Source: Flavobacterium sp. HSC-32F16
GTDB lineage: Bacteria; Bacteroidota; Bacteroidia; Flavobacteriales; Flavobacteriaceae
Direction of reading: 5' to 3'
Assembly: GCF_024171645.1 (NCBI RefSeq)
Contig: NZ_JALKAC010000001.1
Span: forward strand, 124,001-188,000
Length of the DNA: 64,000 nucleotides
Position 1 is the stretch's first letter, and each line of letters opens with the position of its first letter. The notes beneath the pieces are model-generated. The model was not told the DNA's origin and did not search any database. It worked only from the letters and a program-made list of their open reading frames with translations. Positions 25,372-34,278 of this stretch are shown here, piece by piece. The position numbers and the translations under genes are program-made.

Positions 25372-25995
25372 TTAATTGTTTAATTGAAATATCGCAGGCG
25401 CGTTTACTATATAATGACTAACTCCGTTAGATACTAAAAACTTAAAAAACTGATTATTTTCTGTCATTCTATAAATTTCAAAAATAGATTTATTAGACAC
25501 AAAATAAACATTCTGTAAAAACCTATCGTTTAAATCCCCATAAACCTTAATAGTTTCAACAAACATCGATATTCCTTTTTTTAAAACTGTCGGATTAGAA
25601 AATTCTTTAGGAAGAAATATGCTTATAAAAGCATCATTATCAATGTATATTTCTCCAGTACTGTCATTAATCGGGGCAAAATTACCAGAAGCAGTCTTTT
25701 CTAAAAACAAAATTAGTCGCTGTCCAGCTTTTAATTCTTTTATTCTTGGATCACAAATCCATTCTTTCCAGATTGAAACTTTAATTTTTGAACCTGATTT
25801 TCCTTTTACAAATTCACTTATCGTAAACTCATATTCGTTTTGTGAAACTTTGGAAATAGTGCCATCAACAATTAAATCTGCTTTTGAAATAACAATTGAA
25901 TATGGCAATTCATGTTTTTTGAATCCATAGTTTAAAATTGGAAGCAAAAATAAAAACACGTACACAAATAGTTTCATAGGATTATTATATTTCAC
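25372..25995 (-). CDS. Secreted hypothetical protein, 207 aa
   Basis: A hydrophobic N-terminal signal (LFVYVFLFLLPILNYG) is followed by a beta-rich domain with SKADLIVDGTISKVSQNEYEFTI and LKAGQRLILFLEK. This is the kind of OB-fold-like pattern seen in secreted inhibitors or binding proteins. No family recognised. A downstream ATG at 25977 gives a tidier signal peptide. It converges with the CBM9-like gene and is preceded by a large palindrome at 26009-26087. Confidence 0.65.
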   Translation of the reverse strand: MKYNNPMKLFVYVFLFLLPILNYGFKKHELPYSIVISKADLIVDGTISKVSQNEYEFTISEFVKGKSGSKIKVSIWKEWICDPRIKELKAGQRLILFLEKTASGNFAPINDSTGEIYIDNDAFISIFLPKEFSNPTVLKKGISMFVETIKVYGDLNDRFLQNVYFVSNKSIFEIYRMTENNQFFKFLVSNGVSHYIVNAPAIFQLNN

Positions 25996-26008
25996 TAAAA
26001 TAATACTT

Positions 26009-26087
26009 TTTTGTCAGACTGAGCGAAGTCGAAGTGCCGCAAAGTGATTCAGCAAACGGAACTTCGACTTCGCTCAGTCTGACAAAA
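26009..26087. repeat. REP-like palindrome with 27-bp perfect arms
   Basis: Arms 26009-26035 and 26061-26087 are perfect inverted copies that include GTCAGACTGAGCGAAGTCG, around a 25-base loop. It follows the his operon at 26112 and probably also terminates it. The same core is a common dispersed repeat in flavobacteria. Confidence 0.9.
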
Positions 26088-26111
26088 CTATATCTTGAAC
26101 AATCTTTGCAA

Positions 26112-26708
26112 TTATTTTTGACGCTTCTTTAAAACATCAACAACATCATTCAATTGAAAACCTTTTGCCTGCAATAAAATCAAATAATGAAAAAGTAAAT
26201 CAGCGCTTTCGCTAAGGAATAAATCATCGTTGTCATCTTTTGCTTCGATGACAACTTCTACAGCTTCTTCACCTACTTTTTGAGCAATTTTATTGATTCC
26301 TTTTTCGAATAAAGAAGCAACATAACTTTTCTCAGAATCGGCATTTTCTCTACGCGTTTTGATTGTATTTTCTAACTGGGAAATAAAACCATAGTTTTCT
26401 TTGTTTTCTTCCTGCCAGCAAGTATCAGCTCCTGTGTGACACGTTGGCCCGACAGGTTTTGCCTGAATTAAAAGGGTATCGCCGTCGCAGTCATTTTTAA
26501 TACTTACTAAGTTTAAAAAGTTACCACTCTCCTCGCCTTTTGTCCAAAGCCTTTGTTTAGATCGGCTGAAAAAAGTTACTTTTTGCGTTTCAATTGTTTT
26601 CTGAAGCGATTCTTCATTCATATAACCCAGCATCAAAACATTTTTTGTTTCAGAATCCTGAATTATCGCCGGAATTAATCCGTGTGCGCTTTTTATATCG
26701 ATTTCCAT
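26112..26708 (-). CDS. hisIE: Bifunctional phosphoribosyl-AMP cyclohydrolase/phosphoribosyl-ATP pyrophosphatase, 198 aa
   Basis: HisI half (about 1-105): the zinc cysteines appear in NDCDGDTLLIQAKPVGPTCH and GADTCW. HisE half (about 110-198): VGEEAVEVVIEAKDDND, the metal-binding helix of the all-alpha pyrophosphatase. Together they catalyse steps 2 and 3 of histidine synthesis. It is the last gene of the his operon, 91 bases after hisF across a tandem repeat. Confidence 0.95.
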   Translation of the reverse strand: MEIDIKSAHGLIPAIIQDSETKNVLMLGYMNEESLQKTIETQKVTFFSRSKQRLWTKGEESGNFLNLVSIKNDCDGDTLLIQAKPVGPTCHTGADTCWQEENKENYGFISQLENTIKTRRENADSEKSYVASLFEKGINKIAQKVGEEAVEVVIEAKDDNDDLFLSESADLLFHYLILLQAKGFQLNDVVDVLKKRQK

Positions 26709-26740
26709 TTTAGATTTTAGATTTTAGATTTTAGATTTTG
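26707..26740. repeat. Tandem 7-bp repeat in the hisF-hisIE spacer
   Basis: Four perfect copies of ATTTTAG from 26707, plus a partial fifth, overlap the hisIE start codon. The unit may expand or contract and so change the spacing to the start. Confidence 0.85.
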
Positions 26741-26799
26741 ATTCTCTGAAATCTTATTATTTTTTTATTTTGAATCTTCTCTTTCTTCTTGCTTCTTTT

Positions 26800-27555
26800 T
26801 TAAAGTCTAACTTCAACACCATTATTCCTAAGTTCTTGTTTTAAAGATTTTATCTCAATTTCTTTAAAGTGAAAAACACTCGCAGCCAAAGCAGCATCTG
26901 CATTTCCTTCTTTAAACGAATCTACAAAATGCTGAATATTTCCAGCTCCTCCCGAAGCTATAATCGGAATATTTACTAATTCTGACAGTTTTGCTAAAGC
27001 TTCGTTTGCAAAGCCATTTTTAGTTCCATCGTTATCCATTGATGTGAATAAAATCTCTCCTGCACCTCGTTCTGCTACTTCCACGGCCCAATCGAATAAA
27101 TTCAATTCAGTAGGAACTTTTCCTCCAACTAAATGTACAATCCATTGTCCGTCGATTTGTTTCGCATCGATTGCCACAACAACGCATTGACTACCAAATT
27201 TCTGAGCCAAATCATTTATCAGCTGCGGATTTTTTACTGCCGATGAATTAATCGAAACTTTATCTGCACCATTATTCAGCAGAATTTCAACATCTTCAAT
27301 AGACGAAATCCCGCCGCCAACTGTAAACGGAATATTGATTTTCCCAGCTACACTTCGCACCATATTAACTAACGTCTTACGTCTTTCTTCCGTGGCCGAA
27401 ATATCCAAAAAAACCAGTTCATCTGCACCTTCAGCAGAGTAAATTTCTGCCAGTTCAACCGGATCTCCGGCATCGCGCAAGTCAACGAAATTAACACCTT
27501 TTACGGTTCTTCCGTTTTTTATATCTAAGCAGGGTATGATTCTTTTTGCTAACAT
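26800..27555 (-). CDS. hisF: Imidazole glycerol phosphate synthase, cyclase subunit, 251 aa
   Basis: A TIM barrel with catalytic Asp residues in [10 protein letters not shown] and [12 protein letters not shown], and phosphate loops GGGISS and SGGAGN. It uses ammonia from HisH to close the imidazole ring. I chose the start at 27555 ([11 protein letters not shown]), the standard start giving the usual 251 residues, over the ATG at 27570. Confidence 0.96.
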   Translation of the reverse strand: MLAKRIIPCLDIKNGRTVKGVNFVDLRDAGDPVELAEIYSAEGADELVFLDISATEERRKTLVNMVRSVAGKINIPFTVGGGISSIEDVEILLNNGADKVSINSSAVKNPQLINDLAQKFGSQCVVVAIDAKQIDGQWIVHLVGGKVPTELNLFDWAVEVAERGAGEILFTSMDNDGTKNGFANEALAKLSELVNIPIIASGGAGNIQHFVDSFKEGNADAALAASVFHFKEIEIKSLKQELRNNGVEVRL

Positions 27556-27637
27556 GTTTTTATGTGTCAATTTGAGAATTAGTCAATTAGATAATTTTCT
27601 GCATTTGCTAAAATAATTATCTAATTTTCTAATTAAC

Positions 27638-28363
27638 TCATTTTCTAATTATAAAATCCTCTAGTTGTTTCAGCGAAATTCTTCCTTCGTAAATCGCTTT
27701 TCCGATTATGGTTCCTTCGCATCCTAATTCAGCCAATTTAGGTAATTCGTCGAAAGTTGAAATTCCTCCCGAAGCGATTAGTTTTATACCTTTTGCTTCT
27801 TCTAAAATTTTACCGTATAAATCAAAACTTGGACCTTCAAGCATTCCGTCTTTTGCAATATCAGTGCAAATAACATACTGAATTCCTTTATTTTGATAAT
27901 CCTGTATAAACGGAATTAAATCTTCATTTGAATCTTCTAACCAGCCTGAAACAGCAATCTTTTCATCTTTTGCATCAGCGCCTAAAATAATTTTTTCTGA
28001 GCCGTATTCTGAAATCCATTTTTCAAAAATGGCTCTGTTTTTTACGGCAATACTTCCGCCGGTAATTTGATTTGCACCACTTTCAAAAGCAATTCTTAAA
28101 TCATCATCCGATTTTAATCCGCCTCCAAAATCAATTTTCAAACTCGTTTGCGATGCAATTTGTTCCAAAATTTTATAATTTACAATTTTACTTGATTTTG
28201 CACCGTCTAAATCTACTAAATGCAGATATTCAATTCCGTGTGCCTCAAATGATTTTGCCACTTCAAGCGGATTTTCATTGTAAATTATTTTGGTATCATA
28301 ATCACCTTTGGACAAACGAACGCATTTTCCGTCAATGATATCTATGGCTGGTATTATTCTCAT
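27638..28363 (-). CDS. hisA: ProFAR isomerase, 241 aa
   Basis: A TIM barrel homologous to HisF. It has the catalytic Asp in [15 protein letters not shown], the second in [14 protein letters not shown], and phosphate loops GGGLKS and ASGGIST. It converts ProFAR to PRFAR, the substrate of HisFH. Length is normal. It lies between hisH and hisF in the operon, with 67-87-base spacers of low-complexity sequence. Confidence 0.95.
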   Translation of the reverse strand: MRIIPAIDIIDGKCVRLSKGDYDTKIIYNENPLEVAKSFEAHGIEYLHLVDLDGAKSSKIVNYKILEQIASQTSLKIDFGGGLKSDDDLRIAFESGANQITGGSIAVKNRAIFEKWISEYGSEKIILGADAKDEKIAVSGWLEDSNEDLIPFIQDYQNKGIQYVICTDIAKDGMLEGPSFDLYGKILEEAKGIKLIASGGISTFDELPKLAELGCEGTIIGKAIYEGRISLKQLEDFIIRK

Positions 28364-28450
28364 TTTTTGATATTTAGATTTTAGATTCTAAAATTGATTT
28401 TGATATTTTAACTGTAATTAATTATTGCAATTGATTTAAAAATTGAAACT

Positions 28451-29032
28451 TTACATTTTTAAGAAATTTTCTAAAATTTTCTCTCCCACAGTTCCGCTTT
28501 TTTCTGGATGAAACTGAGTTCCGTAAAAATTATCTTTTTGCAAAGCCGATGCGTATTCAACATCATAATTCGTAGTTGCGATCGATTCCGGACAATTTGG
28601 CGCGTAAAAACTGTGAACCAAATACATAAATTCATTTTCAGAAATTCCGTTGAATAAATCGGTTTTTAAATCATAAATCTGATTCCAACCCATTTGTGGC
28701 ACTTTTACTTTTGGAGTGAATTTAACCACATCAACATCAAAAATACCTAAACCTTTGGTATTTCCTTCTTCAGATGATTTACACATTAACTGCATTCCCA
28801 GACAAATACCCAAAACCGGTTGTTTCAAGTTCGGAATCAAATTATCCAAACCGCTTTCTTTCAGTTTTTTCATTGCCGAACTTGCCTCGCCAACACCAGG
28901 AAAAATCACTTTATCAGCTGATAATATTTCATCTGGATTATTGCTTAAAACCGCTTTAAAACCTAATCTTTCAATAGCAAACATAATGCTCTGAATATTT
29001 CCTGCCCCGTAATTTATAATTACTATTTTCAT
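28451..29032 (-). CDS. hisH: Imidazole glycerol phosphate synthase, glutaminase subunit, 193 aa
   Basis: A class I glutamine amidotransferase: nucleophile Cys in VLGICLGMQLM (about residue 77), and the His/Glu pair in FYGTQFHPEKSG near the C-terminus. It supplies ammonia to HisF. Length is typical. Confidence 0.96.
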   Translation of the reverse strand: MKIVIINYGAGNIQSIMFAIERLGFKAVLSNNPDEILSADKVIFPGVGEASSAMKKLKESGLDNLIPNLKQPVLGICLGMQLMCKSSEEGNTKGLGIFDVDVVKFTPKVKVPQMGWNQIYDLKTDLFNGISENEFMYLVHSFYAPNCPESIATTNYDVEYASALQKDNFYGTQFHPEKSGTVGEKILENFLKM

Positions 29033-29042
29033 TCTTTTTTAG

Positions 29043-29098
29043 TTGTTGGTTGATGGTTATTGGTTGATGGTTGATGGCTAACAACTATCAACCAACAA
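29043..29098. repeat. Hairpin of GTTGATGG-type repeats in the hisB-hisH spacer
   Basis: TTGTTGGTTGAT (29043-29054) and ATCAACCAACAA (29087-29098) pair perfectly. Between them GGTTGATGGTT is repeated. This occupies the whole spacer; there is no T-run on the minus strand. Confidence 0.75.
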
Positions 29099-29107
29099 TC
29101 ATAAACT

Positions 29108-30244
29108 TTAAAGCATTCCTTTCGTCGAAGGCAAAATCATTTTTTCGGTATCTCTTTTTACCGCTACTTTTATCGCTTTCGCGAAAGCTTTAAAAATGGC
29201 TTCGATTTTATGATGCTCGTTAATTCCTTCTGCTTTGATATTTAAGTTGGCTTTTGCACCATCTGTGAATGATTTGAAAAAGTGATAGAACATTTCTGTT
29301 GGCATTTTACCTACCATTTCACGTTTAAATTCGGTTTCCCAAATCAGCCAGTTTCTTCCGCCAAAATCAATTGCAGCCTGTGCCAGACAATCGTCCATTG
29401 GCAGACAGAATCCGTAACGCTCAATTCCTAATTTATTTCCAAGTGCTTTCGCAAAAACTTCACCCAAAGCAATTGCCGTATCTTCGATTGTGTGGTGTTC
29501 ATCAACCTCTAAATCTCCTTTAACCAAAATTTCTAAATCCATTTGACCATGACGAGAAATTTGATCTAACATATGATCGAAAAAAGCAATTCCGGTGTCG
29601 ATTTTACTTTTTCCCGTTCCATCAAGATTTAGGCTAATATAAATATCCGTTTCGTTAGTTTTACGAGTAATCGAAGCAGAACGGGCTTCTAGTTTCAGAA
29701 ACTCATAAATTCGTTTCCAATCTGTGGTTTGCAAAGCAATCGTATCATTTAATTCTTCTCGTTTTGAAGAAATTTCATTGCTTCCAGCTCCATCGGTCAT
29801 ATTCATAAAAATAGCTTTTCCGCCTAGGTTTTTAGCCAATTCAACGTCGGTTAAGCGATCACCTAAAACAAAAGAATTTTCTAAATCATATTCTGGATTA
29901 TTTAAGTATTTGGCCAGCATTCCGGTTCTTGGTTTGCGTGTCGGCGCATTTTCTTCGGGAAAAGTTCTGTCGACAAAAATTTCATCAAATAAAACGCCTT
30001 CGTTTTCAAAAGCTTTTAAAATAAAATTCTGCGTTGGCCAAAAGGTATCTTCAGGAAAACTATCGGTTCCTAATCCGTCCTGATTGGTCACCATTGCAAG
30101 CTCGTAATCTAATTCAGCAGCAATTTTAGCCAGATATTGAAAGGCTTTTGGGTAAAACTCCAGTTTATTTAAACTGTCTAATTGTAAATTTTCAGGTTCT
30201 AAAACAATCGTTCCGTCACGATCGATAAAAAGTACTTTTTTCAT
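29108..30244 (-). CDS. hisB: Bifunctional histidinol-phosphatase/imidazoleglycerol-phosphate dehydratase, 378 aa
   Basis: The N-terminal HAD phosphatase domain (about 1-165) begins [18 protein letters not shown] with the nucleophile Asp in DRDGT. The C-terminal dehydratase (about 185-378) shows [13 protein letters not shown] and [17 protein letters not shown], whose histidines bind manganese. This E. coli-like fusion performs steps 7 and 9 of the pathway. Confidence 0.96.
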   Translation of the reverse strand: MKKVLFIDRDGTIVLEPENLQLDSLNKLEFYPKAFQYLAKIAAELDYELAMVTNQDGLGTDSFPEDTFWPTQNFILKAFENEGVLFDEIFVDRTFPEENAPTRKPRTGMLAKYLNNPEYDLENSFVLGDRLTDVELAKNLGGKAIFMNMTDGAGSNEISSKREELNDTIALQTTDWKRIYEFLKLEARSASITRKTNETDIYISLNLDGTGKSKIDTGIAFFDHMLDQISRHGQMDLEILVKGDLEVDEHHTIEDTAIALGEVFAKALGNKLGIERYGFCLPMDDCLAQAAIDFGGRNWLIWETEFKREMVGKMPTEMFYHFFKSFTDGAKANLNIKAEGINEHHKIEAIFKAFAKAIKVAVKRDTEKMILPSTKGML

Positions 30245-30400
30245 AGTTTATATTTTTCTGCCGCAGATTATAAAGATTAAAAATGTTTTTTTTGTTTGCC
30301 AATTGCACTAATTCAATTCGTGTTAATTCGTGCAATTCGTGGCAAAAATCTAAAACCAACAGAATAAAATAATCGGTGTAATCTGTGGCCTATCTCTTTC
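30245..30400. repeat. hisC-hisB spacer with repeated AATTCGTG words
   Basis: The 156-base spacer contains AATTCG(T)G three times within 30315-30345 and phrases such as CCGCAGATTATAAAG and GTGTAATCTGTGGCC. These recur as intergenic filler in flavobacteria. No gene or terminator is evident. Confidence 0.55.
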
Positions 30401-31447
30401 TTATTTCAACAACTTTAATTCTTTAATTACAGCAGCATTTTCTTCTTTTGTCCCAATTGTAAAACGAAGGCAGTTTTCGCATAAAGGCTGTGTTGTTCTG
30501 TTACGAATTACAATTCCTTTTTCAATTAACTGATCGTATCTTTTATTAGCATCATCCACTTTTGCCAGAATAAAATTAGCTTCCGTTGGATATACTTTTT
30601 CAACAAAACCAACTTCAAGTAAAACTTTAAGTAATTCTTCTCTTTGCTCAATAATTGAAGCTATTTCTTGTTTAATCTTTTCCGAATCTTTCAAACGTTC
30701 GATTGCTCTTTGCTGTGTTAATTCGTTAACATTATAAGGCGGTTTAATTTTGTTTAAAACAGAAATCACTGCTTCAGAAGCATAACAAATTCCTAAGCGA
30801 ATTCCTGCCAAACCGTAAGCTTTTGAAAGCGTTTGTGTAATTACTAAATTTGGATAAGCATCAATTTCTACCAACCAGCTTTCTTTATCTGAAAAATCAA
30901 TGTAAGCTTCATCAATTACAACCAAACCATTGAAGTTTTGAAGTAATTTCACCACGCTTTCATCTGAAAAAGAATTACCCGTCGGATTATTTGGCGAACA
31001 CAAAAAGATGATTTTCGTATTATCATCAACCGCTTCTAAAATCTTTTCTACCTGTGGCTGAAAATCTGTTGTTAGCAAAATCTCTCTGTTTTCTACAGCA
31101 TTAATATTTGCTAAAACACCGTACATTCCGTAGGTAGGCGGTAACGAAATAATATTATTTTTATTTGGCTCACAAAAAGCTCTAAAAAGTAAATCTAAAA
31201 CTTCATCGCTTCCGTTTCCTAATAGAATCTGACTTTGTTTTGTCAAATTATTTTTAGCCAAAATTGCTTTAACTGAATTCTGCTGCGGATCCGGATAACG
31301 ATTTACTCCATTTTGAAAAGGATTTTCATTGGCATCCAAAAAAATCATTTCGGCAGTATCAAAATCTTCAAACTCATCTCTTGCAGACGAATAGGGTTTT
31401 AAAGATTTTACGTTTTCACGTGTAATTGTATTTATATCGAATTTCAT
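30401..31447 (-). CDS. hisC: Histidinol-phosphate aminotransferase, 348 aa
   Basis: A PLP fold-type I transaminase. The lysine that holds PLP is in TQTLSKAYGLAGIRLG. LLGNGSDEVLDLLFRAF and LCSPNNPTGNSF are family signatures; VIDEAYIDFS holds the Asp that contacts the cofactor. It converts imidazole-acetol phosphate to histidinol phosphate. Preceded by a 205-base repeat-rich spacer. Confidence 0.95.
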   Translation of the reverse strand: MKFDINTITRENVKSLKPYSSARDEFEDFDTAEMIFLDANENPFQNGVNRYPDPQQNSVKAILAKNNLTKQSQILLGNGSDEVLDLLFRAFCEPNKNNIISLPPTYGMYGVLANINAVENREILLTTDFQPQVEKILEAVDDNTKIIFLCSPNNPTGNSFSDESVVKLLQNFNGLVVIDEAYIDFSDKESWLVEIDAYPNLVITQTLSKAYGLAGIRLGICYASEAVISVLNKIKPPYNVNELTQQRAIERLKDSEKIKQEIASIIEQREELLKVLLEVGFVEKVYPTEANFILAKVDDANKRYDQLIEKGIVIRNRTTQPLCENCLRFTIGTKEENAAVIKELKLLK

Positions 31448-31652
31448 TATCTTAATTTTTAGAATATAGAAAATAGAATATAGAAAATAGAATAAAGAGA
31501 ATAGAATAAAGAGAATAGACTTCTCATCTAATTTGCGAAATTTTCTATATTCTTTGTTCTATAATCTTTGTTCTATAATCTTAGTTCTATATTCTTAGTT
31601 CTATATTTCTTAGTTCTATATTCTTAGTTCTATAATCTTTGCTCTTTTATAT
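31448..31652. repeat. Degenerate short repeats in the hisD-hisC spacer
   Basis: The left part (31460-31520) is built from AGAATATAGAAAATAG / AATAAAGAGAATAG units. The right part (31540-31640) is built from TTCTATATTCTTAG-like units, so the two halves are roughly complementary. Similar TTCTATTCTCTATTTTC sequence fills the leuA-leuB spacer (17815-17860). Unit lengths vary, so this is not a CRISPR array. Confidence 0.75.
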
Positions 31653-32936
31653 TTATTCTAAACTCTTCAATCTTAAAGTAACAGCATTCTTATGTGCTTG
31701 CAATCCTTCGGCTTCAGCCATAGTTTCGATGGCGCGGCCAATGTTTTGAATTCCTTTTTCAGTTATTTTTTGAAATGTCATTGATTTCATGAAACTATCA
31801 AGGTTTACGCCGCTGTAATTTTTCGCATAACCGTTTGTCGGTAAAGTATGATTTGTCCCTGAGGCATAATCTCCGGCACTTTCCGGCGTGTAATTTCCAA
31901 TAAAAACCGAACCTGCATTTACAATTCCGTTGCAATAGAAATCATCATATTCAGAACAGATAATAAAGTGTTCCGGACCATATTCGTTGATTAAATCTAA
32001 AGCGAGCTGGTCATTTTCGACATAAATTAATTTCGAATTTTCGATTGCTTTTGTGGCAATTGCTTTTCTTGGAAGCACTTCTACCTGTGCTTGAATTTCT
32101 TTTTCTACTTCGTCAATTAATTTTTTAGAAGTTGAAACTAAAATTACCTGACTGTCTGTTCCGTGTTCTGCCTGCGACAATAAATCTGAAGCCACAAAAG
32201 CGGGAACTGCAGTATCATCAGCCACAATTAATAACTCTGAAGGTCCTGCCGGCATATCGATTGCAACACCAAATTGAGTTGCTAATTGTTTTGCTACAGT
32301 CACAAATTGATTTCCGGGTCCGAAAATTTTATACACTTTTGGAATTGATTGTGTTCCAAATGTCATTCCGGCAATTGCCTGAATACCGCCTACTTTTAAA
32401 ATTTTTGTTACACCGCATAAATTGGCCGCATACAAAATAGCAGGATTAATTTTTCCTGTTTTATCTGGTGGTGAACACAATACTATTTCTTTACATCCAG
32501 CAATTTCAGCAGGAACAGCCAGCATTAAAACGGTAGAGAATAAAGGCGCAGTTCCGCCTGGAATATACAATCCTATTTTTTGAATTGGTCTTTTTTCCTG
32601 CCAGCAATTTACACCATCAATCGTTTCAATTTCAATTCTGTCTGTTTTTTGTGCACGGTGAAATTTGTAGATATTCTCTTTTGCCAATTGAATTGCTTCT
32701 TTTAATTCATCTGGAATCGAGGCAATCGCTTCATCAATTTCTGCTGCAGATACTTCATAATTATCTAAAGTTATTCCGTCGAAAATTGAAGTATATTTGG
32801 ATACGGCTTCATCTCCTTTTTTCTGTACTTCTTTAAAGATTTCTTTTACCGTTAACTCAATATCATCAATTGTTTGTGTTGGTCTTTTTAATATTTCAGA
32901 CCAGGTATCTGGTTTTGGGCTATTTATCTTATTCAT
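31653..32936 (-). CDS. hisD: Histidinol dehydrogenase, 427 aa
   Basis: A zinc enzyme that performs the last two oxidations to histidine with NAD. Seen: IGLYIPGGTAPLFSTVLM, the NAD site KIFGPGNQFVTVAKQL, DMPAGPSELLIVAD, LLSQAEHGTDSQVILV with zinc ligands Gln and His, and AGDYASGTNHTLPT near the C-terminus. Length is typical. It follows hisG after a 182-base spacer. Confidence 0.96.
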   Translation of the reverse strand: MNKINSPKPDTWSEILKRPTQTIDDIELTVKEIFKEVQKKGDEAVSKYTSIFDGITLDNYEVSAAEIDEAIASIPDELKEAIQLAKENIYKFHRAQKTDRIEIETIDGVNCWQEKRPIQKIGLYIPGGTAPLFSTVLMLAVPAEIAGCKEIVLCSPPDKTGKINPAILYAANLCGVTKILKVGGIQAIAGMTFGTQSIPKVYKIFGPGNQFVTVAKQLATQFGVAIDMPAGPSELLIVADDTAVPAFVASDLLSQAEHGTDSQVILVSTSKKLIDEVEKEIQAQVEVLPRKAIATKAIENSKLIYVENDQLALDLINEYGPEHFIICSEYDDFYCNGIVNAGSVFIGNYTPESAGDYASGTNHTLPTNGYAKNYSGVNLDSFMKSMTFQKITEKGIQNIGRAIETMAEAEGLQAHKNAVTLRLKSLE

Positions 32937-33118
32937 TATTTTTTTAGCTTTAAGCTTTATTAACGTTGTGTTTATTTTTACCGCAAAGTTCGCAAGGTTT
33001 TTTTCTGTTCTTTATCTTTGAAAGTATTAAGATCACAAAGCTGTTGCCTGCAATTGAAATTTAATATTTTTTTTTACAGCTTAAAGCCTATTGCTTACAA
33101 CTTAAAGCGGGTAAAACC
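32937..33118. repeat. hisG-hisD spacer made of intergenic repeat words
   Basis: It contains ACCGCAAAGTTCGCAAGG and two copies of a CAGCTTAAAGCC / CAACTTAAAGCG-type word. No gene or terminator seen. This fits the pattern of repeat-filled spacers across the his operon. Confidence 0.5.
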
Positions 33119-33976
33119 CTATAGGACCATTTTCTCAATTGGACAAACTAAAATTCCTTCTGCTCCGGCTTCTTTAAGTTTATCGATTACGTCCCAAAAA
33201 GTGTCTTTATCAATTACAGAGTGAACACTGCTCCAGCCTTCCTGAGCCAATGGCAAAACGGTTAAACTTCTTAAAACCGGAAGAATTTTTCCAATTTCGT
33301 CAATTTTTTCGTTTGGAACGTTCATTAAGATGTATTTTGAATTTCTTGCTCTTAAAACCGATTGTATTCTAAATTTTAAGGTATCTATGTGTTTTTGGAT
33401 TTCTGGAGAAACTTTTGGTGAAACAGCAAGAACAGCTTCACTTTTTAAGATAACTTCTACTTCTTTTAAGTTATTTTTGAATAGAGTACTGCCGCTTGAA
33501 ACAATATCAACAATAGCATCGGCAAGGCCAATATTGGGTGCTATTTCTACAGAACCTGAAATTTGGTGAATATCAACGCTTAATCCAAAAGAATTGAAAT
33601 ATTCGTTAACGGTATTTGGGTAAGAAGTCGCTATCCTTAAACCTGCCAAATCTTGTATAGAATTGTATTCTAAAGTTTTAGGAACTGCTACAGAAACTTT
33701 GCATTTAGAAAATCCCAATCGCTGCACTACTTCAATTTCTTTTCCTTTTTCTACTAAAAGGTTGTCGCCAACGATGGCTAAATCTACTACTCCGTCAATT
33801 AAATACTGTGGAATATCTGAATTTCTTAAATACAAAACTTCAAGAGGAAAGTTAGAAGCTTCGGCTTTTAACTGATCGATTCCGTTGTTGATTGAAATAC
33901 CGCAGTCTTTAAGGATTTGAATGCTGTCTTCGTTTAGACGTCCAGATTTTTGAATTGCAATTTTTAAAGTACTCAT
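33119..33976 (-). CDS. hisG: ATP phosphoribosyltransferase, long form, 285 aa
   Basis: First and feedback-regulated step of histidine synthesis. The periplasmic-binding-like catalytic domain holds LKIAIQKSGRLNEDS at the start and the PRPP loop DAIVDIVSSGSTLFKNNL. The C-terminal 75 residues (ILMNVPNEKIDEIGKILP...) form the ACT-like histidine-binding domain of the long form, so no HisZ is needed. It is the first structural gene after the His leader and attenuator. Confidence 0.96.
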   Translation of the reverse strand: MSTLKIAIQKSGRLNEDSIQILKDCGISINNGIDQLKAEASNFPLEVLYLRNSDIPQYLIDGVVDLAIVGDNLLVEKGKEIEVVQRLGFSKCKVSVAVPKTLEYNSIQDLAGLRIATSYPNTVNEYFNSFGLSVDIHQISGSVEIAPNIGLADAIVDIVSSGSTLFKNNLKEVEVILKSEAVLAVSPKVSPEIQKHIDTLKFRIQSVLRARNSKYILMNVPNEKIDEIGKILPVLRSLTVLPLAQEGWSSVHSVIDKDTFWDVIDKLKEAGAEGILVCPIEKMVL

Positions 33977-34023
33977 TTTTTAGTTTTTTGGTGATTAATA
34001 GTTTGAGTACAAAGAATTGGTAT

Positions 34024-34057
34024 AAAAAAACCCGTTTGATGTACTCAAACGGGTTTT
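34024..34057 (-). terminator. Attenuator terminator ahead of hisG
   Basis: On the minus strand the stem has arms AAAACCCGTTTGA (34045-34057) and TCAAACGGGTTTT (34027-34039) around a 5-base loop, followed by T residues. An 8-base segment in the leader frame (34094-34101, CTCAAGCG on the minus strand) can pair with the 5' arm at 34044-34051 with one G-U wobble. This gives a ready antiterminator. Confidence 0.9.
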
Positions 34058-34084
34058 AAAATATGATGATTTACATGCATACCA

Positions 34085-34144
34085 TTAACACATCGCTTGA
34101 GAGCAATAATGAAAATGATGATGATGTAATTGATTTGAAATCAT
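34085..34144 (-). CDS. his leader peptide, 19 aa
   Basis: The frame from the ATG at 34144 to TAA at 34085-34087 encodes MISNQLHHHHFHYCSQAMC, with five His in six positions (7-12). It lies between a perfect promoter and the attenuator hairpin in front of hisG. Stalling at His codons would leave the antiterminator segment free; reaching the stop would cover it and let the terminator form. Confidence 0.93.
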   Translation of the reverse strand: MISNQLHHHHFHYCSQAMC

Positions 34145-34179
34145 TGTTTGGTTTGTTTTATAATTCTTTGATTCGGTTG

Positions 34180-34211
34180 CAAATATACTAGTTAATTTCA
34201 TAAAAAAGCAA
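34180..34211 (-). promoter_or_regulatory. his operon promoter
   Basis: Minus-strand TATATTTG at 34180-34187 is a perfect -7 element. A TTG at 34209-34211 lies 21 bases upstream, the expected -33 spacing in Bacteroidota. Transcription would start near 34173, about 29 bases before the leader peptide. Confidence 0.75.
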
Positions 34212-34278
34212 TTTTTAATATAACTTAACGATAGTTTATTGTTAAAAAAATATCAAGCTCTGTTTTTATTGAAGATTT

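Noticed and set aside
31448..31652. Repeat array that could suggest CRISPR
   Set aside because: Units are short, degenerate and of uneven length, with no unique spacers or cas genes.
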